Shown here piece after piece: positions 37,467-45,508 of a stretch of 64,000 bases of DNA (positions within the stretch are counted from its first letter, which is position 1; the number at the start of each line of letters is the position of its first letter). The notes below the pieces were generated by a model. The model was not told the DNA's origin. It made no database searches and saw nothing but the letters and a program-made list of their open reading frames with translations. This DNA comes from Bradyrhizobium sp. WSM1417 (GTDB lineage Bacteria; Pseudomonadota; Alphaproteobacteria; Rhizobiales; Xanthobacteraceae): the NCBI RefSeq assembly GCF_000515415.1, contig NZ_KI911783.1, forward strand, positions 536,501 to 600,500, in the 5' to 3' direction. A program made the translations under genes and the position numbers.

Positions 37467-38687
37467 ATGAACAAGAAACTCGCCCTGCTTGCCGCGGCAA
37501 CAGCGATGACGCTGTTTGCGACCCACTCCGCGTATGCCCAAAAAGCGTACGACACCGGCGTCACCGACACCGAGATCAAGATCGGCAATGTCGAGGCCTA
37601 TTCCGGCCCGGCTTCCGCCTACGGCGTCATCGGCAAGACCGAGGAAGCCTATTTCAAGATGATCAACGACCAGGGTGGCATCAACGGCCGCAAGATCAAC
37701 TGGATCTCCTACGATGACGGCTACTCGCCGCCAAAGACCGTTGAACAGATCCGCAAGCTGATCGAAAGCGACGAGGTCTTCCTCGTGTTCAACGCGCTGG
37801 GCACCCCGACCCAGACCGCCGTTCAGAAATATCACAATTCCAAGAAGGTGCCGCAGCTGTTCCTCGCCACAGGCGCCAGCAAGTGGAACGACCCGAAGAA
37901 CTTTCCCTGGACCATCGGTTTCCAGCCCAGCTACCGCGTCGAGGCACAGATCTTCGCCAAGTATATTCTGAAAGAGAAGCCGGACGGGAAGGTCGCGATT
38001 TTCTATGCCAATGACGATTTCGGCAAGGACTACCTCGCCGGCATCAAGGACGTGTTCGGCGACAGGGCATCGAAAATGATCGTGGCGGAAGAGAGCTACG
38101 AGACGTCGGAGCCTTCGATCGACGCCCATATCGTCAAGCTCAAGGGGACCGGCGCCGACGTCTTCGTCAACATCGCGACCCCGAAGTTTGCGGCGCAGGC
38201 GATCAAGAAGATTGCCGAGCTGGAGTGGAAGCCGATGCATCTCATGACCGACGTCTCGGTCTCGATCGGCGCGGTGATGAAGCCGGCCGGCCTCGAGGCA
38301 TCCGAAGGCGTGCTGTCGGCCGGCTATCTGAAGGATGCGTCGGATCCGCAGTGGAAAGACGATGAGGGCATGAAGAAATTCATGGCCTTCATCGACAAAT
38401 ACATACCCGGTGCAAATGTTTCGGACGCCAATCTGGTTTACGCCTATGCCGCAGCCCAGACGATGGTGCAGGTGCTGAAGCAGGCGGGGGACAATCTGAC
38501 CCGTGAGAATGTGATGAAGCAGGCAGCGAGCCTCAAGGATTTCGTCCCCGACACCCTGATCCCGGGCATCAAGATCAACACCTCCGCCACGGACTTCGCG
38601 CCGATCGAGCAGCTCAAGATGTGGCGGTTCAAGAAGGGCCAGTGGGAGCTGTTCGGCGATATCATCAGCGCCGAAACTGGCGGGTAG
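37467..38687 (+). CDS. LivK-type ABC substrate-binding protein
   Basis: The 406-aa protein has a Sec signal (MNKKLALLAAATAMTLFA, cleavage after AYAQ) and a Peripla_BP_6 fold: DTEIKIGNVEAYSGPASAYG, DGYSPPKTVEQIRKLIESDEV, VAIFYANDDFGKDYLAG, VNIATPKFAAQAIKK. The PPKTVEQ segment is common in binding proteins for aromatic or organic acids, though the ligand cannot be assigned. It follows a strong terminator, so it is separately transcribed despite lying next to the acyl-CoA synthetase; no permease or ATPase is adjacent. Start at 37467 follows CCAAGGA. Confidence 0.88.
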   Translation: MNKKLALLAAATAMTLFATHSAYAQKAYDTGVTDTEIKIGNVEAYSGPASAYGVIGKTEEAYFKMINDQGGINGRKINWISYDDGYSPPKTVEQIRKLIESDEVFLVFNALGTPTQTAVQKYHNSKKVPQLFLATGASKWNDPKNFPWTIGFQPSYRVEAQIFAKYILKEKPDGKVAIFYANDDFGKDYLAGIKDVFGDRASKMIVAEESYETSEPSIDAHIVKLKGTGADVFVNIATPKFAAQAIKKIAELEWKPMHLMTDVSVSIGAVMKPAGLEASEGVLSAGYLKDASDPQWKDDEGMKKFMAFIDKYIPGANVSDANLVYAYAAAQTMVQVLKQAGDNLTRENVMKQAASLKDFVPDTLIPGIKINTSATDFAPIEQLKMWRFKKGQWELFGDIISAETGG

Positions 38688-38718
38688 TTCGACTGAAAGT
38701 AGAGGCCTGAAGCCACCG

Positions 38719-38746
38719 AATAGCGGCCGAAAGGACGCTATTCTTT
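38719..38746. terminator. Bidirectional terminator between convergent genes
   Basis: Stem AATAGCG/CGCTATT (38719-38725, 38736-38742) with a ten-base loop is followed by CTTTTC on the plus strand. It fits the 59-base gap between the LivK-like gene and the convergent glycosyltransferase. Confidence 0.65.
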
Positions 38747-40252
38747 TCAAGCGAGCGACGACACTATTCCCGCGCTTTCGACCTCGATCATGTCCTGGCC
38801 GACATCGATCGCCGCGATCGGCAGGCCGAGACGACGCGAATCGCCGACGCCCCTGAACACGGGGCATGCCCAGGCGAGGGTGGCGATGCCTGACGGCGGC
38901 AGATCGAGGCTCAGTGTGTAGCTGTCATAACCGGTCACGACCGCTTCGGGGGCGACGGCCGTGCCGTCGACATAGAACCGCGTGTCGATCGTATCCAGCG
39001 GCGCGCGAAGTGCGGGGCTTCGAACGCGGACGATGGTGCGGCCAGGCATCCCCTTGATGCGCACGGCGGCCTCCGGTTCGCTCCAGCGGAAAGAGTGACC
39101 GGCGGAGAACTCCTCGGCATGGAATCCGATCTGCGCGATGACGTTCTCACCAAGAAGGCCGCCGGCAGACAGCGCATCTCGCCCGAGACGATGAATGCAA
39201 TCGAGTCTCTGATACCGGATCAGCGCGGCGATGTATCGCGGCATCCATCGCGCGATCGCCTCGCTCGATCCGACGGCCGTCAGAACGACCAGCACGGCCC
39301 GCGCGTACCATGCCCCCAGCCGCGCGAAGCCGCGCACGTCGAGACCGCCGAGCAGCGCCGGTACGGCCCAACGCCATAACGCCAGCCATTTCTCGCCATG
39401 CTGTCCCCCGCCGCCGCCAGCGAGGCTGTAGCGCAGGAGCGCGTTCAGTGCATTGCGGGCGAGCGACGTGCCGGCCTCACTCCGCGAGCTCCACTCGATC
39501 GGAACGTCGAGCAGCTCGCTGCCAGGATCGTTGCGGGCCTCGCTCAAATAGCGAATCTCGCCTTGCACGAAGTCGAGCGTGAATTGCTTCAGCTCGTCGA
39601 TCTCGCCGACGTAGTAGTGATGGAAGCGCGCCTCCTCGAGATAGCCGATGGAATAGCCTCTCGCGTGATAGGCGGCAGCAAGCACCCATTCGGCGAAATG
39701 ACCGAGCTCCTCGCGCAGGCCGCCGCATTCCCAATAGACGTCGCGCCGCGTCACGAAACACTGATCCAGCACCTTGCGCCAGGGATGCTGCTTCATACCG
39801 AACTCGATGTCGGCCTGGTACATGGCGGCCTCTGCCACGGATAACCGGTTATGGCAGATCGGGATCGAACGGCAGGAAAAGCCGGCCCAATCGGGATGAG
39901 CATCGATCGCGCGAATGCAGACTTCGATCACGTCGGGTTCGGGCCGGCAGTGCGATTCCGTGAAGAACAGATAGCTGCCGCACGCCTTGGTCGCGCCGAA
40001 TGCGCAGAGCCCGATGTCGTGTTCGGAATCGGTGAATTCGAGGCGAGCCCTGTTGCCGGCCAGCGCCTTCAACTGCTCGCGTGCCGTGAAATCCGGCGGC
40101 ACGACCAGAATGATCTCGTAGAGCGATTTGTCGGCAGTCTGCGACGTCCAGCCGAGCCAGGACATCTCCCACTGCCCGCGGTGAGATTCGAGCGGGATAA
40201 TGATTGAGAACAGCGGAGATTCGCCGTCGTCGCGTGCGGGCGCGTCCTGCAT
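38747..40252 (-). CDS. Family 2 glycosyltransferase with long C-terminal extension
   Basis: The 501-aa protein has a GT-A fold at the N-terminus (about 12-230): SPLFSIIIPLESHRGQWEMS, LYEIILVVPP, the SYLFFTESHCRPEPDVIE segment in place of the usual DxD, and DQCFVTRRDVYWECGG. The C-terminal 270 residues contain a possible membrane-associated region (WALWRWAVPALLGG, YARAVLVVLTAVGSS) and a beta-rich end. The donor and acceptor are unknown. The missing canonical DxD (TESHC instead) suggests unusual metal binding or divergence. Start at 40252 follows a very strong AAGGAGGAC site. Confidence 0.78.
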   Translation of the reverse strand: MQDAPARDDGESPLFSIIIPLESHRGQWEMSWLGWTSQTADKSLYEIILVVPPDFTAREQLKALAGNRARLEFTDSEHDIGLCAFGATKACGSYLFFTESHCRPEPDVIEVCIRAIDAHPDWAGFSCRSIPICHNRLSVAEAAMYQADIEFGMKQHPWRKVLDQCFVTRRDVYWECGGLREELGHFAEWVLAAAYHARGYSIGYLEEARFHHYYVGEIDELKQFTLDFVQGEIRYLSEARNDPGSELLDVPIEWSSRSEAGTSLARNALNALLRYSLAGGGGGQHGEKWLALWRWAVPALLGGLDVRGFARLGAWYARAVLVVLTAVGSSEAIARWMPRYIAALIRYQRLDCIHRLGRDALSAGGLLGENVIAQIGFHAEEFSAGHSFRWSEPEAAVRIKGMPGRTIVRVRSPALRAPLDTIDTRFYVDGTAVAPEAVVTGYDSYTLSLDLPPSGIATLAWACPVFRGVGDSRRLGLPIAAIDVGQDMIEVESAGIVSSLA

Positions 40253-40301
40253 GTCCTCCTTATAGACGCATGCTGCGTCATTCCGGATAATTTCTTGCGG
40301 A

Positions 40302-41072
40302 CTATACCGACAGAAACAGAGCGAACGATTCTTCCACCGTTCGGCGCAGATGCTTTTGGTACAGTTCATGGTTGGCATCGCCGGGCGCGACCCGACCCAG
40401 CGAGGGCTTCGCGAAGTTTCGGAGCGGCACATAGGCGATCGGCGCTGCGATCGGCGTCAGCTGCGAGCCGGGGCCGGCGCGGAGCGTCGAGATGATCCCG
40501 TACATCTCGCCGGCGACCGTCGGCCGCGACACTGTGATCACGCGATGCTGGCCGTGCTTGATGATGACGAGATAGATGAAGCCGGACTGATGCGGCACGG
40601 CGACCTCGCCGGTGTGTTCATAGGCGGCATCGGTCCGCTCGCCCTCGCGGAACACCAGTGAAGAGACTTTCGGCTCCCAGACGATCTCGGTGCGGTAGGC
40701 GAAGATCGCGTCCTTGTCGCCGAACGACGGGCGCAGCGTGACGTAGACGTCCTCGAGCCAGGTCACCGCGCGATGTGCATAGGAGCCGAGGCTGTCGGGC
40801 GCGACATCGTTTGCGGCCGGCGGCGCCACCACGGCGGCGCTTCTGCGCAGGGAGACGCCCAGCGCCTGCTCCAGCCGCACCGTGGTCGCCAGCGTGAACG
40901 GCCGTCGGCCGCCGAGCACCTTCTCCAGCGTCGACAGGCTGAGCTTGGCTTGCTCAGCCAGCGCCTGCCGGGAGATCCGGCGCCTGGCGAGCTCCTCACG
41001 GATGGTCTCCGCAATCTCGCGGCTCTGCTCGTCCGACAGCTGCTTGTCGGTGAATTTGTCCTGCGTCTGCAT
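40302..41072 (-). CDS. XRE-type helix-turn-helix regulator
   Basis: The 256-aa protein has an N-terminal HTH (about 12-65: ETIREELARRRISRQALAEQ, then AKLSLSTLEKVLGGRRPFT) and a C-terminal ligand-like domain of about 170 residues (VYVTLRPSFGDKDAIFAYRTEIVWEP) that I do not recognise. It is transcribed away from the VIT/VWA-sortase genes across a 183-base gap, so control of the sortase module is a reasonable guess. The start at 41072 follows GGAGCAGGG. Confidence 0.75.
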   Translation of the reverse strand: MQTQDKFTDKQLSDEQSREIAETIREELARRRISRQALAEQAKLSLSTLEKVLGGRRPFTLATTVRLEQALGVSLRRSAAVVAPPAANDVAPDSLGSYAHRAVTWLEDVYVTLRPSFGDKDAIFAYRTEIVWEPKVSSLVFREGERTDAAYEHTGEVAVPHQSGFIYLVIIKHGQHRVITVSRPTVAGEMYGIISTLRAGPGSQLTPIAAPIAYVPLRNFAKPSLGRVAPGDANHELYQKHLRRTVEESFALFLSV

Positions 41073-41255
41073 CGTGGCCCTGCTCCAGGACGACATCCTA
41101 GCAGGGCGGACAAACCAGCACAAAACCGCACTTGGCCATCTCGGAGGCGGCCGGCCGGGCCGGCCGTGGCGGAACATTGCCGATCATTCTGCTCGCGAAA
41201 CCGCGCCGTGCCGGCGGATGCTCGGGGCCAGCCAACATCCTCGGGAGCAGGCCAA

Positions 41256-43517
41256 ATGGATACCTACGACATGACGGACAGCAACGAACACCCTTGGCTG
41301 GGCAGACTCATCGTGGTCGGACTGTTCCTTCTGGCGCAGGGCATCGCGGTGATGCTGGTCGCCTTCGTGGCCCTGCTGGTGAGCTTGGAGCCGGGCTGGT
41401 CGGCGACGACGGAGCAGGCCAGCCTGCTTCAGCCCGGCGATGCCAAATCCGGGTCTCTTCTCCTCAAGGAGGACGGCGCCTACACGGAAGCGATCCGCCT
41501 CGGCGTCGACGTCGACATCACGGTATCAGGCCCGACGCTCCGTGCCCGGGTCACCCAGATCTTCCGCAATCCGACCAAGGACTGGGTCGAGGCGACCTAT
41601 GTCTATCCGCTCCCCGCCGGCGGTGCCGTCGATTCGCTGAAGATGGTGGTCGGCAACCGCGTCATCGTCGGCGACATCAAGGAGCGGCAGCAGGCGCGCG
41701 TGATCTACGAAGAGGCGCGCCGGGCCGGCCAGAAGGCCGCGCTCACCGAACAGGAGCGGCCGAACATCTTCACCAACTCGGTCGCCAATATCGGTCCCGG
41801 CGAAACCGTGCTGGTGCAGATCGAATATCAGGAGCCGGTGCATCAATCCGGCAACGAATATTCGCTGCGCCTGCCGCTGGTGGTCGGACCGCGCTACAAT
41901 CCGGCGCCGATCGTCCAGAGCGTCGATTTCCGCAACGACGGTTCCGGCTGGGGCGCGACGAATTCGGACCCGGTGCCGGACCGCGACCGCATCTCGTCGC
42001 CCGTGCTGGATCCTGCCATGAATGCGCCGGTCAACCCGACCAGCATCACGGTGCGCCTGAACGCCGGCTTTGCGCTCGGCGAGGTCAAGAGCCCCCACCA
42101 CAACGTCAAGGTCGAGAGCCCGGACAATACGACGCGAATCGTCACGCTTGCCGACGGTGCCGTGCCTGCCGACCGCGATTTCGAGCTGACCTGGAAGCCG
42201 GCCGCCGTGAAGGCGCCCTCGGTCGGTTTGTTCCGCGAGCGCGTCGGCGACACCGATTATCTGCTCGCCTTCGTCACCCCGCCCGCCGCCGAGCAGGCGA
42301 TGCAGAAGCCACGGCCGCGCGAGGTGATATTCGTGATCGACAATTCCGGCTCGATGGGCGGCACGTCGATTGTTCAGGCCAAGGCGAGCCTCACCTACGC
42401 CCTTTCCCGTCTCCAGCCGACCGACCGTTTCAACGTCATCCGCTTCGACGACACCATGGACGTGCTGTTTCCGGCCTCCGTGGCGGCGGATGCCGAGCGT
42501 GTCGGTGAAGCGACCGCGTTCGTCAGCGCGCTGCAGGCGCGTGGCGGCACCGAGATGGTGCCGGCGATGCGGGCCGCGCTGACCGACAAACTCAGCGACG
42601 CCAGCATGGTTCGCCAGGTCGTATTCCTGACCGATGGTGCGATCGGCAACGAGCAGCAATTGTTCGAAACGATCACGGCGATGCGCGGCCGCTCGCGCGT
42701 GTTCATGGTCGGCATCGGCTCGGCGCCCAACACCTATCTGATGACGCGCGCCGCTGAGCTCGGCCGCGGTGCCTTCACCCATATCGGCTCCGTCGAGCAG
42801 GTCGAGGAGCGCATGCGCGGCCTGTTTGCCAAGCTCGAGAACCCGGCCGTGACCGGCCTGAGCGCAAAGTTCTCCGAAGCCAAGGCCGACGTCACACCGA
42901 CGATCATTCCCGACGTCTATCGTGACGAGCCGCTGGTGCTCGCGGCAAAGCTCGACACGCTGGCGGGCTCGGTCGAGATCAAGGGCCGCGTCGGCGACCG
43001 CCCATGGTCGGTGACGCTGCCGCTGCAAAATGCGGCCGAAGGCAAAGGCCTGTCGAAGCTTTGGGCCAAGCGCAAGATCGATGATGCCGAAGTGGCGCGC
43101 ACCCTGCGCGAGATGACGCCCGAAGACTCCGACAAAGCGATCCTGGCACTGGCACTCGACCATCAGATCGTCACCCGGCTCACCAGCCTCGTCGCGGTCG
43201 ACAAGACGCCGAGCCGTCCCGAAGGCGAGCCGCTCAAGCCCAGCGAATTGCCGATCAACCTGCCGGCCGGTTGGGATTTCGCGAAGGTCTTTGGCGAACG
43301 ACAGCAAGTCCCGGCGCAGCTCCGCGAGCGTCACGCCGATGCACGCAACCAGCCGGCCACGAGGCGGCCGACGCCCGCTGCACCGGATGCGATCCGCCTG
43401 CCCAAAACCGCGACCTCGGCAGAGCTGAAAATGACCGCAGGCCTGATCCTGATCGTACTCGCCCTGATCCTGTTCGTGTTCAACCGGCGTCAGACCTTGC
43501 TCACTGACGCCGCTTGA
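41256..43517 (+). CDS. VIT/VWA sortase-target protein with LPKTA sorting signal
   Basis: The 753-aa protein has a membrane helix near residues 18-45, a VIT domain (about 85-215: VTQIFRNPTKDWVEATYVYPLP, IKERQQARVIYEEARRAG), a von Willebrand A domain with MIDAS DNSGSM (D362, S364, S366) and a C-terminal sorting signal: LPKTA (715-719), a hydrophobic stretch LILIVLALILFVF and NRR. This matches the proteobacterial sortase-target family, each paired with a dedicated class GN sortase, here the next gene. VWA domains bind metal-dependent protein ligands; the role is unknown. GGGAGCAGG precedes the start. Confidence 0.92.
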   Translation: MDTYDMTDSNEHPWLGRLIVVGLFLLAQGIAVMLVAFVALLVSLEPGWSATTEQASLLQPGDAKSGSLLLKEDGAYTEAIRLGVDVDITVSGPTLRARVTQIFRNPTKDWVEATYVYPLPAGGAVDSLKMVVGNRVIVGDIKERQQARVIYEEARRAGQKAALTEQERPNIFTNSVANIGPGETVLVQIEYQEPVHQSGNEYSLRLPLVVGPRYNPAPIVQSVDFRNDGSGWGATNSDPVPDRDRISSPVLDPAMNAPVNPTSITVRLNAGFALGEVKSPHHNVKVESPDNTTRIVTLADGAVPADRDFELTWKPAAVKAPSVGLFRERVGDTDYLLAFVTPPAAEQAMQKPRPREVIFVIDNSGSMGGTSIVQAKASLTYALSRLQPTDRFNVIRFDDTMDVLFPASVAADAERVGEATAFVSALQARGGTEMVPAMRAALTDKLSDASMVRQVVFLTDGAIGNEQQLFETITAMRGRSRVFMVGIGSAPNTYLMTRAAELGRGAFTHIGSVEQVEERMRGLFAKLENPAVTGLSAKFSEAKADVTPTIIPDVYRDEPLVLAAKLDTLAGSVEIKGRVGDRPWSVTLPLQNAAEGKGLSKLWAKRKIDDAEVARTLREMTPEDSDKAILALALDHQIVTRLTSLVAVDKTPSRPEGEPLKPSELPINLPAGWDFAKVFGERQQVPAQLRERHADARNQPATRRPTPAAPDAIRLPKTATSAELKMTAGLILIVLALILFVFNRRQTLLTDAA

Positions 43518-43545
43518 GAGAGGAGCCCCCCGAACTCCTCTGTTA

Positions 43546-43592
43546 GCGCGCGCGGCTGCCCGTCCCACACCAACGGCCGCGCGCGCCTTTTT
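43546..43592 (+). terminator. Strong GC hairpin terminator
   Basis: Arms GCGCGCGCGGC (43546-43556) and GCCGCGCGCGC (43576-43586) pair over 11 bases, followed by CTTTTTG. It lies 28 bases after the VIT/VWA stop and would limit read-through into the sortase gene, making substrate more abundant than enzyme. Confidence 0.85.
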
Positions 43593-43611
43593 GAACACGC
43601 CCTCTCAAATT

Positions 43612-43636
43612 CGTCATTCCGCTCCTCGCAATGACG
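43612..43636. repeat. Half copy of family 2 palindrome
   Basis: CGTCATTCCGCTCCTCGCAA plus TGACG corresponds to one end of the element at 30457 and can pair with itself. It lies just upstream of the sortase start. Confidence 0.7.
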
Positions 43637-43647
43637 GGAACTAGCAA

Positions 43648-44217
43648 ATGCCCCGCCTCATCTCTCCCCTGGCTCTCGCCCTGATCGGCATCATCCTGTT
43701 CGGCGACGGCGCCTACATCCATGCCAAAGCGTGGCTCGCGCAGGTGCTGCTGGAGCGCGCGTTCGACCGGAGCATTGCGACGGGCGAGGTGGTCAGGCCA
43801 TGGTCATGGGCCGATACCTGGCCGGTCGCGCGGATCGAGGTGAGGCGGATCGGCGCCAGCGCGATCGTGCTGGAAGGCGCGAGCGGCCAGGCGCTCGCTT
43901 TCGGGCCCGGCCATATCCGCCAAACGGCCGACGCGGGCGAGCGTGGTGTTGCCGTATATGCAGCGCACCGCGACACTCATTTCCGCTTCCTGCGGAATGT
44001 CGCCATTGGTGACCTGATCGATGTCACACGCAGTGATGGCAAGCACTTTCGTTTTCGCGCGGATTCTTCCGCTGTGGTTCGATTCGATGCCTCGGGGATC
44101 GATCCTGCGGCACGGGCAGCCGAACTCGTGCTCGCGACCTGCTGGCCGTTCGACGCCGTCGTGTCCGGCCCCGAGCGCTACATCCTGCATGCCACCCTGA
44201 TCCGAACCGATGAATAG
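43648..44217 (+). CDS. Class GN sortase
   Basis: The 189-aa transpeptidase has an N-terminal membrane helix (4-22) and the sortase catalytic triad: H107 in VYAAHRDTHF, C165 in LATCWPFD (TLxTC-like) and R177 in GPERYIL. Gram-negative class GN sortases occur next to a single VIT/VWA substrate, as here. It would cut the LPKTA signal and attach the protein to an unknown acceptor, or release it, on the periplasmic face of the inner membrane. It is separated from its substrate gene by a terminator and a short repeat. Confidence 0.93.
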   Translation: MPRLISPLALALIGIILFGDGAYIHAKAWLAQVLLERAFDRSIATGEVVRPWSWADTWPVARIEVRRIGASAIVLEGASGQALAFGPGHIRQTADAGERGVAVYAAHRDTHFRFLRNVAIGDLIDVTRSDGKHFRFRADSSAVVRFDASGIDPAARAAELVLATCWPFDAVVSGPERYILHATLIRTDE

Positions 44218-44368
44218 CGGTTCGCAATCGATCCCCACCCCCTCTTGAATCCGCCCGGCCTGTAGGGACAATCCCGCATGATGGAACCCGTGAACCGGGG
44301 CCGTCGGCCGGAGACCTATCAGAACGGCCCATTGAGCATTTTCGCTGCAATTTGCGAGAAGAACGGTG

Positions 44369-45349
44369 ATGGATGAGGAGTTCAGGCAGCGTCTCGAGCA
44401 GCTCGAAAACCGCGTCGCGCTCCTGGAGAGGAACCAGGATCTTATCGCCTCGGGGCAAAGACGCTCCTCGCTTCGGAGCCTCTGGCGCCGACCGCCGATG
44501 TGGACCTTCGAGCAATATCCGCCGCGCCTGCTCAACCTGACGGCTTTCCCGCCAGCACCTGCGATCCATTCGGGCGCGCCACGAATCGCGATGGTCACGC
44601 CGAGCTACAACCATGCGCAATATCTCGGCGCCACGATCGACAGCATCGTCAGCCAGAACTATCCGGACCTGTATTATCACGTGCAGGACGGCGCCTCGAT
44701 CGACGGCACGCTCGATCTCCTGAAGAGCCGCCGCGATAGCCTGAGCTGGAGCAGCGAACCGGACAAGGGGCAATCCAGCGCGATCAATCTCGGCTTCGCC
44801 GGCATCGAGAGCGAGATCATGGCCTATCTCAACAGCGACGATATCCTGCTGCCCGGAACACTTGCCTATGTCGCAAATTACTTCATCGCACATCCGCGTG
44901 TCGACGTCGTCTACGGCCATCGCGTCTTCATCGATCGCGAGGGACTCGAGGTGGGCCGCGCCGTGCTGCCGCCCCATGACGGCAAGGCGTTGCGATATGC
45001 CGACTACATTCCCCAAGAGACGATGTTCTGGCGCAAGCGCGTGTGGGACAGGATCGGGCCGATCGACGAGAGCTTACACTACGCGATGGACTGGGACTTC
45101 ATTCTTCGCGCGCAAGCCGCGGGATTCAAATTCGCACGCTTGCCGCGATTTCTCGCCTGCTTCCGAATCCATGACGCACAAAAGACGGCATCCACCTATG
45201 CGGTCGGCGTCAGGGAGATGGGCGTCCTGCGGCGACGCATTCTCGGCTTCGAACCGACACAGATGCAGATCCGGCGCGCCATCGCTCCTTATCTGGCGAA
45301 GCAGCTGGCCTATCACTACGCCTACAAACTCGGCATGCTGAGATACTGA
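44369..45349 (+). CDS. Family 2 glycosyltransferase
   Basis: The 326-aa protein starts with a short coiled-coil-like segment (EEFRQRLEQLENRVALLERN), then a GT-A domain: RIAMVTPSYNHAQYLGATID (UDP-binding start), QDGASIDGTLDLL, the DxD-like YLNSDDILLPG and the MDWDFILRA catalytic-region motif. It resembles glycosyltransferases of surface polysaccharide synthesis. Start ATG 44369 is preceded by GAGAAGAA; a GTG three bases earlier is also possible. There are no polysaccharide genes nearby except the other glycosyltransferase at 38747. Confidence 0.87.
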   Translation: MDEEFRQRLEQLENRVALLERNQDLIASGQRRSSLRSLWRRPPMWTFEQYPPRLLNLTAFPPAPAIHSGAPRIAMVTPSYNHAQYLGATIDSIVSQNYPDLYYHVQDGASIDGTLDLLKSRRDSLSWSSEPDKGQSSAINLGFAGIESEIMAYLNSDDILLPGTLAYVANYFIAHPRVDVVYGHRVFIDREGLEVGRAVLPPHDGKALRYADYIPQETMFWRKRVWDRIGPIDESLHYAMDWDFILRAQAAGFKFARLPRFLACFRIHDAQKTASTYAVGVREMGVLRRRILGFEPTQMQIRRAIAPYLAKQLAYHYAYKLGMLRY

Positions 45350-45508
45350 ACGACCGCGCGAGCAGTGATCCGAAGATGTCGATCACCAGGGCTCGATGCG
45401 TGCTCATTCCATCGCACGGCATACCCGCCCACGTGGTTGCCAGTCCGAAGAACTCGCCATAGAACAGAGTGACGCACCGCCAACAAGAACAACAGGTGAG
45501 GTCACACC

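Noticed and set aside
44278..44376. Possible 32-residue leader peptide overlapping the glycosyltransferase start
   Set aside because: No ribosome-binding site and no attenuator-like structure; too short to support.
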